Part shown: piece by piece, positions 1 to 10,689 of the stretch | Layout: each line of letters starts with the position of its first letter | Numbering within the stretch: position 1 is the stretch's first letter | Source: Neoaliturus tenellus | Lineage: Eukaryota > Arthropoda > Insecta > Hemiptera > Cicadellidae | Reading direction: 5' to 3' | DNA length: 64,000 bases | Assembly: GCA_030545055.2 (NCBI GenBank) | Contig: CM061533.1 | Span: 42,870,614-42,934,613, forward strand | Notes under the pieces: generated by a model | The model's input: only the letters and a program-made list of their open reading frames with translations | The model's database searches: none | Told to the model about the DNA's origin: nothing | Program-made: the position numbers and the translations under genes

Positions 1-40
1 GCCGAGAGAGAGTGAGAGAGGAGATTAGCCAGGGTACGAC

Positions 41-112
41 ATGGTGTCGTCGCTGCGGCGGGCACTCAGTCGTACCCCCGAAAATATTTTCACTGCACCC
101 CAAAGGGAGCAG
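41..112 (+). CDS. candidate first coding exon (weak)
   Basis: An ATG at 41 opens 24 codons (MVSSLRRALSRT and onward) ending at CAG before gtaaaa, a plausible donor. The leader 1-40 and the codons are GC-richer than the AT-rich sequence that follows, which is the contrast the secure exons also show. No domain is recognisable. It ends in phase 0, while the first secure exon of the RhoGEF (19573) needs phase 1, so at least one further exon would have to lie between them, or this belongs to another transcript. The frame also stays open past the putative donor to about 232, so the exon could be longer or not real. Confidence 0.28.
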
Positions 113-232
113 GTAAAATTCAGACACAAAGTCGTACAATCCCTCTCGAAAAATAGCATTTTTGTTTGTTCACCACTTCTCACCTCATTGTACCCCGCAG
201 ATCCAGTCCCGTACACAGCCAGTCTCTTATGA

Positions 233-2650
233 TAATGGTTTCCGTTTGTAGCCTATATTCACACAAGGATTACGAAGCCAAGAAAACTTGGTTAAATCTA
301 TTATCATATAAATGTATTAATTTTTATATTTATGATTTTTGGACTAAACATTTTTTTGGCACTTATGTAAGGAAGATTCACATAGGCTACTCATATGCAG
401 TTTTTATTTATTTTTAAAGTAAACTATTTTGTATAGTTAAACTATTCTGTTAATTCGGATTGGCCGAAAAGATTTAGTCAAGTTGATCAAAATACAAAAG
501 CAGTATAATATTTTAAAGCAAATCAGACATAAAGTTATACATAATTCAGTATTGGTTGCTTAAATCACGTAGAACATTAAAACAGTCGACTCACGAGATC
601 CTTTAACAATTATTATTGCTTATTCTCGTGTTATCAATTATTGCTTTCAATTTTTATTTTACTGGCAAAAAATGATTAATATCAGAAAATGAAATTCGTT
701 ATCCGTAAGTGTAAAAATAAATGATTGGATTAGATGTTCAAATGACATCTTAAATGAGTCTGCAGTTCCCGCCATCTTGAAGTTTTATTCCCATTAAACT
801 AATAATGTGAAATTTGAAACTTCCGCTGCCCTTATAATATTTGTAGAAGAAATTATCTTTATGTCATTTTAAACCAAATTTGAATACCTAGGTTAATGTT
901 TCTCAACATTTCTTCTCAAAAATGGACGCGTTTTTCAGCAGTTTCATATCACAAATCGCTCTTTAATCGTGATTTTTATTTCACAGTCCCCAGGATATTA
1001 AAATGTTCTTTAAAACGAGATAAAAATGAATATTTCTCGTCTAATATTAAAGGCGTAGTTGACATTTCAAATACAGTACAACACTAGTCTTAAAGGAATA
1101 ATAATCTAAGGTGGAGAGTACTGCAGAATTAGCCTCTTCTTCTCATGATCATTCCATTGGTTTCAGTTATAGGTAGTTAAATGGTTATAGTTAAATTTAC
1201 AAAATTAGACTTGTGTGCAGTATTCAGAATTACAATTTGCAGCGTGTGGTAGGCGTGGTAGGTTGAGTCTATTCTCGACCCTCAAGCTTCTTGGTCAAAA
1301 TTGTTTCAAATTTAACCAGATTCCGCGAAGCTTTTGAGATGTAATCGTTTATAAACCGAACTAAACTTAGCGTATAAACACTTGACCTAGCTTTTTATCT
1401 TGACCAGACAAAATAAATCGTTTTCTCCAGTAACACGACGCCAGCCGCACTGTAACAATACGGGTACAGTAACAATAGGCCTGTGTTACAGGATTGCGTT
1501 AGTATTGCTGTTGGTATTTCTTAAAATATTTGAACAAATTCTAGTTTATTGAATCAGTCAACTTTATAAGTAATTGCCTTCCATATATGGCAAGCAAAAA
1601 GCGAGTGCATATTCTACTAGACGTTTTAACTTTTGTAATACAATTCGGGTATGGGGCTGAATATCAGATGCCAATATCCCACCGTAGGCACGCCAACATT
1701 TATTGCTAATACAGTCGGAGAATTCGAAACCTGCCATCGATGTTGGCGTTGCGTTCGTAACGATTGGTTTCATTGGTTTCGTTCGTTAAACGATTTAAAT
1801 ATTTTAAGTTGTCACCCACATTGATATTTCACCTGTTGGCTTACTGTTATTACATACTTTTAACTATCCTGTCTTAAAAATTCTTTATTTAACTACGCTT
1901 CTACCTCGATGTACCATAAGTTATAGCAAAGTACAAAGTGTTTATAAAAGAATGCGGGAATTTTAAACGGGCACAACTGAAAAAAAAATTAATGATACTT
2001 TAACGATTCAAATATTAAATTGAATAGATAAAAATAACTTTTTATACAGTATTATGTTGCAATGCGAGCTCTATTTGTTTTTCTACAGAATACATCTATT
2101 GCCAGCCTTCCGATTTGCTGATTAATTGATAAGTGTGCGGATTCATTGATAAGTGCAGTATATATTTGGGGTAACATCAGCGACCAATAGTATTCCTTGG
2201 TCGCTGGGTAACATTCGTAATCGCTGATTAAATTCTCTCACGCAGATTTCTCAAGTCTCGATTGTTTTCTGCATGCACAATGTTCTTTATGTAACCCCAG
2301 AAAAAATTCCAAAGTGGTCAAACCAGTACTCGTGTTAGGCCAGGGAATAGGCGCATGCCTTCTTATCCTTTTTTTTTAAATTCTACTGTTCATTTGAATT
2401 TTACTGTTTAGGGTTTAATCCCAAGTCAATGTTAATGTTTGATCACATACAATACGAAAAACAAAACTTAAAATTCCGGCGTTGTTTTATAAACACCCTG
2501 TGTATTCTCTCTATTCTCTTCCAGTTGTATAGCTACAGTACCACAACCGTGAAATTGTGGGTTTATACATTTGTTACTACACCTCGCCAACATGGAAACT
2601 ATCCTATAGTCTTATGATAACCTCTTTATATTAATATGCAAGCATTATTA
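233..2650. other. AT-rich stretch with no gene seen
   Basis: No exon with good borders and no clear repeat was recognised here. The short open frames have AT-rich, low-information translations. It reads as intron or intergenic DNA. Confidence 0.6.
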
Positions 2651-2654
2651 TTTT

Positions 2655-2830
2655 CTTCCTTTTCCTCAGCTTGGGTGCATCGTTGGAGAAATCCGCTCAT
2701 ACCGTTAGAAAGGTATGCTCCTGTATGAGCACAATCCCATTACAATTCACTTCGGCCCCCAGGGCTACCTACGCCCTACAAGCTTTCAAAGTTTCAATGT
2801 CAATCTCATGCATGAAGAAGGTTGGTATAG
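2655..2830 (+). repeat. dispersed repeat, copy 1 (pair with 51600-51780)
   Basis: The block with GTGCATCGT, ATGAGCAcAATCCCATTAC, TTCAC.TCGGCCC, CAGGGCnAC and CAGGCTTTCAAAGTTTCAAT recurs in the same order and strand at 51600-51780. Homology over about 150 bp with small indels marks it as a transposable-element fragment. I see no coding capacity or termini, so the class is unknown. Confidence 0.7.
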
Positions 2831-2894
2831 TATATGAAAAATGCTCGCAAAGTAGGAAGAACAGATGTTTTCGTTATCCATCTTCTTAATTCAA

Positions 2895-3300
2895 TAAGGG
2901 TTTCGTCTGTTATCTCCCTTTTTCTCTCGAACTTCTTAACAGATTTTTAAGATTGAGGTGTCATTTTATAGCTTATGATCTACCGCGTGTACGAATGGGT
3001 CATTTCGTTTCGGGCTCCCCCCCCACCTCAGCCTTTGATATATTTCTAGAGGGCGCTTTAAAATATTGACCAATTTTCATCGTAAGATTTTAAGTTGTAA
3101 ATTGTAACGTAACAGCTGATAACCTTCAGATGGATTTTAAAGTCAGATTGTAAAAAAATATACTGTCTGTCACTGCATAATCTACATAAATATTACTTGA
3201 AAAGTCGTATAATTAATTTGAATAATTGTATTGTAGGTGAGTTTCTCACAAACGAGTATAAATATTTTACAAAATGCGCAATTCGCGCTCGGGCCCCCAG
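2895..3300 (+). repeat. dispersed repeat, copy 1 (pair with 27953-28322)
   Basis: It starts at AAGGGTTTCGTCTGTTA and runs through TTTTTAAGATTGAGGTGTCA, a C-rich tract, TTTCTAGAGGGCGCTTTAAA, AACAGCTGAT and AAAATGCGCAATT. The same ordered blocks reappear at 27953-28322 with roughly 80 percent identity by eye. No inverted termini or target duplication were found. The short open frames over it on both strands are not conserved in the other copy, so it is noncoding. Confidence 0.8.
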
Positions 3301-4500
3301 TAAAATATTAGTTTTGCCTAATTGGCTCCAGACGGCTCGAAGTTTTGGTCTTTTTGGTAGAATTTCGACCAGTGGTAATCTTGTCTCTAGTGTGATCAAA
3401 ACTGAAATAACAGTGTTGCGTAGTACTTGGTTTTCCTAAAAATGCGGCCAGCGCCAAAAGAATGTCATACTTATTTCGGTTTAGAAATGTATGAATAATA
3501 AAAAGGAAATAACGTAAATGTGCGACAAAAAATGTTATCTTGTATGCACACTTTAGCGAACAGCACTTTCTATTTGTCTACACTGAATTCCCTAATAATG
3601 AAATACCACCCATTTTGGACGGTTCCCTTTGTGAAATGATTGAAAATGCCACTGCTGTTGAAAGATATGCCAAACACAACAAACCAATATATCGTCCACG
3701 AAACGTAACACGAGAACTAGAATATGTGTTTATCGCAGCAAATATTAATGCGCTGATTGTTAAAACGCGTGAAACCACCACAGGAAACTGAGTTGCATGG
3801 AAAAGCGCGATCCACTCCCCTATAATACCACCCTCTGGGTAATCCTGAGTTTAATAACCCTCGGGAACGTTCCATAGATTGGCATCGTCTGCAAGCGTTG
3901 TCACGCACTGGCTGTTACTAAAATAACAGATTACTTCTGGTAACAGATTGTCGGGACAATCAGTTAATTAGGATCCGTTGCGTTACACCTCCTCCTGGGG
4001 GTGAGTTTAGGGGTGGGCGCCATTAATAAATTTTCTAGTTATGTTTAGTTGCCAAAATTTTGTATTTCTATGTATGTTTAGTCATTATTTCATTGTATAG
4101 ACCTTATAGCTTTAATGATTTCATGTTAGATAAAAACAATATTGTGAGGTTATTTTGAAGTTTTTGTGTAATGGTGGACGCCGCGCCGCGGACATAAGAT
4201 TTATTGTTGAACCTGCTTCGCAATAAACTATATCACTGCTATTTTATTCACTTAGCCCAGCTAGGTAAAATAGCACAAATTAAATCAAAAGTCCCAACAT
4301 TGTAACTTTGTCATTTGATTCAGACAACAGTTTGTTGCGTACTGAAGATTCATCAGGTTGTCCCGTGAAACGTAGAGGGTTAGTGTAATTCTAAAAAATG
4401 TTAAAAATTATTTTACCGCAGTTATGTTTTATAACAAAACCAAAATAATTAAGTAGGCTTAGCTAGTCGTTTCAGAGATATCCATATGCCTGAAATAAAT
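3301..4500. other. no gene seen; simple intronic or intergenic DNA
   Basis: Short frames such as 3540-3791 have no recognisable domain or splice borders. Nothing repetitive was recognised apart from low-complexity runs. Confidence 0.55.
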
Positions 4501-4508
4501 ATGGTACT

Positions 4509-4572
4509 AGATTTAAGAGCATAGGCTATATAGCCTATGCTCTTAAATCTGGGGGGTAAATATTTACCCCCC
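4509..4572. repeat. two abutting perfect palindromes (42 bp and 22 bp)
   Basis: Positions 4509-4550 are a perfect 42-bp inverted repeat without a spacer, centred on GGCTATATAGCC. Positions 4551-4572 form a second perfect palindrome, GGGGGG-TAAATATTTA-CCCCCC. They touch without a gap. Either could extrude as a cruciform or fold in RNA. Function unknown. Confidence 0.9.
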
Positions 4573-4721
4573 CAATAATTTTATCTGTTTACGAGGGAAA
4601 ACAATTCTGAGGGGGACTTTTCTATCGTGGTAGGCAATTGCTACCCCCTCCCATTTAACCGCTGGTCCCCGCAGGATAAATCTTCCTGGGAACCGCCACT
4701 GACTCCCCCTTAGAGGGGCCT

Positions 4722-5012
4722 AGAAGCCAAGGGGTGCAAGTGACAAAAAGTAAGTTTTAAGTAAAACGCAATCAAAGTTTTGGACGAACCCATAATTGAC
4801 AATTATTGAAAAAAAGTTTATAATTAGTGATTTTACGACCTACTGGTAACCAAGAACCTAGAAAATAAGGTCCAGGCATCATAATTTGAACAGAAATTTG
4901 TATATTAATATTTTGTTGAGTATAAACATTACTTGTACCCCTTGGCTCAATGGTCTACAGTCACTAAGCACCTGCTAAACGAGTAACGGTTATAAGCCAA
5001 AGGGTACAAGTG
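4722..5012. repeat. foldback around CCAAGGGGTnCAAGT boxes
   Basis: AGCCAAGGGGTGCAAGTGAC near 4722 is answered by the inverted box ACTTGTACCCCTTGGCT near 4931. A third direct box, AGCCAAAGGGTACAAGTGG, lies near 4994. The spacing allows a hairpin of about 220 bp. It looks like the remains of a foldback element; no target duplication was resolved. Confidence 0.5.
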
Positions 5013-5680
5013 GTTTCCAAAGGGGTACAATTTCAGAGAAAATATGACGTATATCCATTGGCTTCTAATGAAAACAGCTGATTCTTGAAGGAGTACCCCA
5101 ACGATAGATATCAGCACCTGTCAAGAGATTCACTCATATCTCTTCGCCACCAGAAAATATAGAATTTTAGATAACCAAATATATAATTATCCAAAATCGT
5201 CGATTTTGCACTTGGCTTCAAGGCTCCTCCAGTGACGTCAAAAGCGTCACGTCCGTGCGGCGACGGCGACGTTTAGGTGCATAAAGTAGCGGGTCCGCGG
5301 ACGCGTGTGACAATCCATTGCTACGGTCAGTACGGTACACGGTACACGGTACCTCCGTCCATCCGCACGACTTGCAACCGACGCGACGGCGACGGATACG
5401 TCTCTCTTTTACACTGTATTGTGTAACTAAAGCCGCGTTTACACCGAAATAGAGTTCTATGCACCGAAGTTACCATCAAATTTTATCAGAATTGATGTTT
5501 GTAACAGATGTTGATAACATAAGTTATTAACAAAAATGTTTGTTTGTACTAAAGTTTTGCTATCAACATTTTACCACCTCGGTTCAGTTGCGCGCAGCCG
5601 CGGCTACACTTAGGAAAGACTCGGAATGGAAACAGACGGGACAGTTTCTGATGAATGCTCCCTGTGTTATCAAATGGGAG

Positions 5681-5825
5681 CGGCTACACATGACAGGGCG
5701 GGACACGGAAAGGACACGGACAGGACATTCGCCGTCTCGGATGCATCGCCAGATGAACATTCATTCGCCAAATGTCTCCCGTCCGTATCCCGTCTTGGTA
5801 TATGTAGCCACCCCTTCCGACACTA
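5681..5825. repeat. short foldback (MITE-like)
   Basis: GAGCGGCTACACATGACAGG near 5684 and, inverted, the block ending TATATGTAGCCACCCC near 5816 are imperfect terminal inverted repeats. Both are followed inward by GGGA(C/T)ACGGA-type sequence. The unit is about 140 bp. A long frame through it (5540-5857) is a by-product of its GC content and has no recognisable protein features. Confidence 0.45.
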
Positions 5826-5994
5826 TCAGAAAATTCAGACACCTGTACAATTTATGAAGTTTACAAGTCCGATTGATTAAAAACGAAGTCTACTTCTCTT
5901 TTGCATGTTATATGTGCAAACAATAAAATATATCATAGATACTTTTTAATTTGTTATTTAAAATAGTGTATTGAGTTTTAATAGTATATTTCGT

Positions 5995-6416
5995 CACTAG
6001 TCCGGAAAGTGGTCGTTATCGGTGGAAGATCGACTTTCAAGTACGAGGCGAAGCCGAGTACTTGAATTCGATCGAGCACCGATATACCACCTTCGGACGA
6101 GTTACGAACAGTACTTTTCATCATACCACATTTAATAAATTTACAGTTTGGATGAAAATTAATAAATTTTAACCTATATACCCCATCTTACGTTGTTATT
6201 TGTTTATTTTGTGTTTGGACTATTTAGGCCTACGCAGCTGTTATTAAAAATAAAAATAAATTAACTTGATTAGTGTCCCGAAAACCACTGTTTCGCGGTC
6301 TAGTCCCGAAAACTTTGTTTACCAACACTTTTATCCAACCCACCGGGAATCAACTAGTTTCGATCACAGCTGACCGTTCCGAAAACAACGTTTATCGCAA
6401 TGGTATGATGAAAAAT
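5995..6416. repeat. hairpin plus TIR-like repeat
   Basis: 5997-6103 is an imperfect palindrome with arms of about 50 nt, centred on GAGGCGAAGCCGAG (TCCGGAAAGTGG on one side, CCACCTTCGGACGA on the other). Just right of it, TTTTCATCATACCA (about 6115) is inverted at TGGTATGATGAAAA (6401-6414). Together they look like a small non-autonomous DNA element of about 300-420 bp. The superfamily is not identifiable by eye. Confidence 0.5.
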
Positions 6417-6889
6417 AAATACCCTGTAGCGCCGCGCCGTGGTGTTTGACCAGTTTTGTGTCATGCCAGACGCCGTCTATGAATGAAGTGCCCGTCACCT
6501 GTCATCAATCATCAGTCATCAGTCATCATCATCGGGTCACGGCGAGTGCAGCCTACATCTCGCTATCTTCACCTTGCTGTCGTTCATTGTCGGTCCAAAC
6601 AATTGGGCCGCTGTTGAACTAACCTCTCTCGCCAACTGTGAATCTTATCAACTCTCATTTCACTTGTAAGTCGAGAGAACTTTACTATTACCGTACAACC
6701 TGTGGCCTATACGCGTACTTTACAAGGGACTTAAACATCCAATTCATAAAGATAGTGGATTTGGAAATTTAACTATTAAGATAAAAATCTGAGATTATCT
6801 TTATAAAGTATAAAGATCATTTAATAAAATAATATGCTGAAGCGGAAAAAACAAACACCTTATAGCAGAATACCTACGTGAGTCAAAGT

Positions 6890-7060
6890 ACCTGGGGAAC
6901 CGAGCTAATGCTCGGTAAAATTATTACTTTCATTTTTCACACAAAGCTCGTTTGCTTCGCTCACTCGCCAGGCCGAAGGGTGCTGCACTTTGGTTTAGTT
7001 TTTCTGAACCACATGTTAAAGACGTAACACTTTGTTTAATATCTACAGTTATCTGATATT
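6890..7060 (+). repeat. dispersed repeat with CTCGTTTGCTTCGCTCACTC box
   Basis: The block CCGAG-TA-TGCTCGGTAAA, then the GCTCACTCGCC box, then GAACCACATGTTAAA and GTAACAC is shared in order with 15808-16060 and 16537-16760. A shorter piece is at 57690-57780. It is a dispersed repeat family of unknown class. Confidence 0.7.
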
Positions 7061-7529
7061 TGTTCAATTTAAAAATCTCCATAAGGATAGCATAGGAACT
7101 TTGAAGGGCTGTAGGACGAAACCCGGATTATTCCCAGACATGGGACCAGCTCCAATCAATTCGTCGTAAAACCCCCATATTAAACAAAAAATAAAAAATA
7201 TTGGAAAAAAATTTTCTCGTACAAACATAGCTTGTTTTAGAGTATAAACAAGGCAATAAAGAGGTTTTAGAGTATATTAAGATAAGGTAATAAGATATAG
7301 TATAAGTGTTGCTCGAAATCGAGCAATTTATTTTAATACAATACAAATGTTACTTTTAGCTCTAAATCAATGACATCCGACCAATCCAATATAGACCATG
7401 GGCCGACAATATGAAACCCTCCCCCCCCGTGGGAATTTATGACTTATACTTTTTTTTGTTGGTATTGCCTACTAGATTAAGAATTCGGTTGTTTGCCTTT
7501 TTTAAATTACAGCATATTCCAGAAAACCA

Positions 7530-7862
7530 AAAAAAGACGGCCTACGAGGAGTCAGACAAAATTTTTAATCAGCAGCATAGGTCGAGTTTGGTATCAAATT
7601 AAAGGTCTCACGTAGCAGAGTTCAATGCCGCAAACTAGACTTCAAAAGGATGATCGAAACGGAAATGGCAGGCAAACAAAGTTTCCATTAAAATATATGG
7701 GTAAAACTTTAAAATGCAATAACTTTCTTTATACCCAACCTTTTAACGTCGGGTTTGCGGCATTGTACTCTACTAATTGGGACCTTTAATTTGATACCAA
7801 ACATGACCTATGCTGCTATTTAAGAATTTTGTCTGACTCCTCATGGGCCATCCCCCTTAAGG
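7530..7862. repeat. foldback with arms of about 120 bp
   Basis: The left arm (about 7538-7665) contains GAGGAGTCAGACAAAATTTT, CAGCAGCATAGGTC, TTGGTATCAAATTAAAGGTC and TGCCGCAAAC. The right arm (about 7738-7855) has the same boxes inverted and in reverse order. The spacer is about 70 bp. A diverged relative with the CCGCAAAC/GTTTGCGGCA boxes lies at 41340-41600. Confidence 0.75.
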
Positions 7863-9167
7863 GGTAAAAAAGTGTTAATGCCTTAAAAGAGTAGACATTT
7901 ATGGCCATTATTGATATACCAAGTCTTGTAACTTTATCTACATTGGTAAAAAATATATTTCACCGTTCCGGGACTTTTCAACCACACTGTATATAAAACT
8001 AGTTATTTCACTTTTTCACCATAAATATAAAAAAAATCATACTTATTTGGAAATATTTAAGTAGAGAGCTTTATAACGACCCATTAATTAATAAAATTGG
8101 CCAAGAAAACTGTTAGTATTTTCGGTCAAAAGATTTTTGAAACTGAATCATTTTAATGATGATAGTAGATTTTATATTTTTCATGGTTTTTTCGTATTTT
8201 TCGGGATATGCTGTAATTTTTAAGTGGCAAACACCTAAAACCATAAAGTACATGTCAATACAAACACAAAAATGTATATGTCGAAAATTCCCACGGGGGG
8301 GGGGAGCATATGTTCACATCAGCCTTTGCTCTAATATTGTGAGGATCTGTAATCACCAAAATAAGACTTATTTACAGCTGATTATTAACACATGTTTAAA
8401 ATGCTTTATTCAATCCCAATGTTATTTAAATGGGGAATTTTGAGATTTCAATGGTGGATAGCGCCTTTATTTTCAGTCCGATTCTAATCAGTTTTTGGCG
8501 GAAACAACTACAGACCAAGCCCTATCCAACGACACCAAAAAACTTGGAAATCGGTTGAAAATTGTAGGAGGAGTTCTCAGGACAAAGAAACCCTTAGCGT
8601 ATTAAATAAGTATAGATTAAATAGGCAGGCTATCATTAAGACGACGAAGCTATCCATTGAATATTTAAATACAGCAGAATACAATAAGAACGGGCGTAGA
8701 TAAGTAGTTTTCAATACTTAAAACTAAATAATAACATAAATTAATTAGTTTCAAATTAAACATGAGTCTAACCAGTAGCAGTTTTGTCGTGATCACCGTG
8801 TTTTGTTTGGATTGCCGACTCACCGCCAGCGATGGGCCGGACGTGGTCACGAGCGGCGCTAATTACGGTCAAGCTAATTTCAATTCGATAATTAGAAAAA
8901 AACAAATCGGGCCGGGTTAACTGTCGACGATTTGCACCTAGTTATTGTAGTATCGCGCTGGTGGGGAGGGGGGGGGGTGATGTTTGGTCAGTTGTGTCAC
9001 CCGCCCTCGCCCTGCGATGCTACTCGGTGTGTTAGTGGTGTGTTGAGCTGTTAGGGTATGTGTAAAACGCTAGAATTTAAGAAAAGATTTTCTACTGCTC
9101 AAAAGGTAAAAATGAGATAAGTTTATTATATAAAGAGTGTAATTGAACTCTCTGTCAACAATTTTTA
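7863..9167. other. no gene seen; AT-rich with G-rich runs
   Basis: Nothing coding was recognised. G-runs occur at 8296-8305 and 8963-8978, the latter in a locally GC-rich patch (8935-9060) just before the minisatellite. Confidence 0.5.
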
Positions 9168-10589
9168 GTATCCACAGTATCGCTACCCCGGGTAATGTCG
9201 GTGGTAGCTGTGCGTGTATGTGTGCCGGTGTGAGGGTGGGTCGGTGTAGTGACATATCCACAGTATCGCTACCCCGGGTATTGTCGGTGGTAGCTGTGCG
9301 TGTATGTGTGAGGGTGGGTCGGTGTAGTGACGTATCCACAGTATCGCTACCCCGGGTATTGTCGGTGGTAGCTGTGCATGTATGTGTGAGGGTGGGTCGG
9401 TGTAGTGACGTATCCACAGTATCGCTACCCCGGGTATTGTCGGTGGTAGCTGTGCATGTATGTGTGAGGGTGGGTCGGTGTAGTGACGTATCCACAGTAT
9501 CGCTACCCCGGGTATTGTCGGTGGTAGCTGTGCATGTATGTGTGAGGGTGGGTCGGTGTAGTGATGTATCCACAGTATCGCTACCCCGGGTATTGTCGGT
9601 GGTAGCTGTGCGTGTATGTGTGCCGGTGTGAGGGTGGGTCGGTGTAGTGACGTATCCACAGTATCGCTACCCCGGGTATTGTCGGTGGTAGCTGTGCGTG
9701 TATGTGTGCCGGTGTGAGGGTGGGTCGGTGTCGTGACGTACCCACAGTATCGCTACCCCGGGTATTGTCGGTGATAGCTGTGCGTGTATGTGTGCCGGTG
9801 TGAGGGTGGGTCGGTGTAGTGACGTATCCACAGTATCGCTACCCCGGGTATTGTCGGTGGTAGCTGTGCGTGTATGTGTGCCGGTGTGAGGGTGGGTCGG
9901 TGTAGTGACGTATCCACAGTATCGCTACCCCGGGTATTGTCGGTGGTAGCTGTGCGTGTATGTGTGAGGGTGGGTCGGTGTAGTGACGTATCCACAGTAT
10001 CGCTACCCCGGGTATTGTCGGTGGTAGCTGTGCGTGTATGTGTGAGGGTGGGTCGGTGTAGTGACGTATCCACAGTATCGCTACCCCGGGTATTGTCGGT
10101 GGTAGCTGTGCGTGTATGTGTGCCGGTGTGAGGGTGGGTCGGTGTAGTGACGTATCCACAGTATCGCTACCCCGGGTATTGTCGGTGGTAGCTGTGCGTG
10201 TATGTGTGCCGGTGTGAGGGTGGGTCGGTGTAGTGACGTATCCACAGTATCGCTACCCCGGGTATTGTCGGTGGTAGCTGTGCGTGTATGTGTGAGGGTG
10301 GGTCGGTGTAGTGACGTATCCACAGTATCGCTACCCCGGGTATTGTCGGTGGTAGCTGTGCGTGTATGTGTGCCGGTGTGAGGGTGGGTCGGTGTAGTGA
10401 CGTATCCACAGTATCGCTACCCCGGGTATTGTCGGTGGTAGCTGTGCGTGTATGTGTGCCGGTGTGAGGGTGGGTCGGTGTAGTGACGTATCCACAGTAT
10501 CGCTACCCCGGGTATTGTCGGTGGTAGCTGTGCGTGTGTGTGAGGGTGGGTCGGTGTAGTGACGTATCCACAGTATCGCTACCCCGGCT
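9168..10589 (+). repeat. 86/78-bp minisatellite, 17 units plus a partial
   Basis: Head-to-tail units start with GTATCCACAGTATCGCTACC and each carries a CCCGGG site. Two unit lengths alternate irregularly: 86 bp, and 78 bp lacking GCCGGTGT. Unit starts are 9168, 9254, 9332, 9410, 9488, 9566, 9652, 9738, 9824, 9910, 9988, 10066, 10152, 10238, 10316, 10402 and 10488 (the last is 76 bp), then a partial from 10564. Units are nearly identical, so expansion was recent. Long frames on both strands arise only because the unit lacks stops; I do not regard them as genes. Confidence 0.97.
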
Positions 10590-10658
10590 GCCACCGTATT
10601 ATCGACGGTGGGTGGGGGTTGCGTCTGCGCTTCACCAGTCGTCCACTCTCATCCACAG

Positions 10659-10687
10659 GTGGTGCTATCATGAGACCCGCACGCGAG
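10659..10687 (+). CDS. candidate small 5' exon (ATG at 10670), weak
   Basis: An acceptor-like ATCCACAG at 10658 precedes GTGGTGCTATC and then ATGAGACCCGCACGCGAG, followed by gtgagt at 10688, a strong donor. It would code six residues (MRPARE) in phase 0. That does not directly fit the phase-1 start of the exon at 19573, so an undetected exon or another transcript would be needed. The acceptor resembles the first bases of the minisatellite unit, so it may be a by-product of the repeat. Confidence 0.25.
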
Positions 10688-10689
10688 GT

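Noticed and set aside
5540..5880. Two overlapping frames of 84-105 residues
   Set aside because: They overlap a foldback, have no splice borders and no recognisable domain.
9070..10409. Long open frames on both strands with repeated HYTDPPSH or RVGRCSDVSTVS blocks
   Set aside because: They arise from a stop-free minisatellite unit; frames are open on both strands and change phase with the 86-bp units.
9168..10589. CRISPR-like regular array
   Set aside because: Adjacent units are full tandem repeats without unique spacers, and the genome is eukaryotic.
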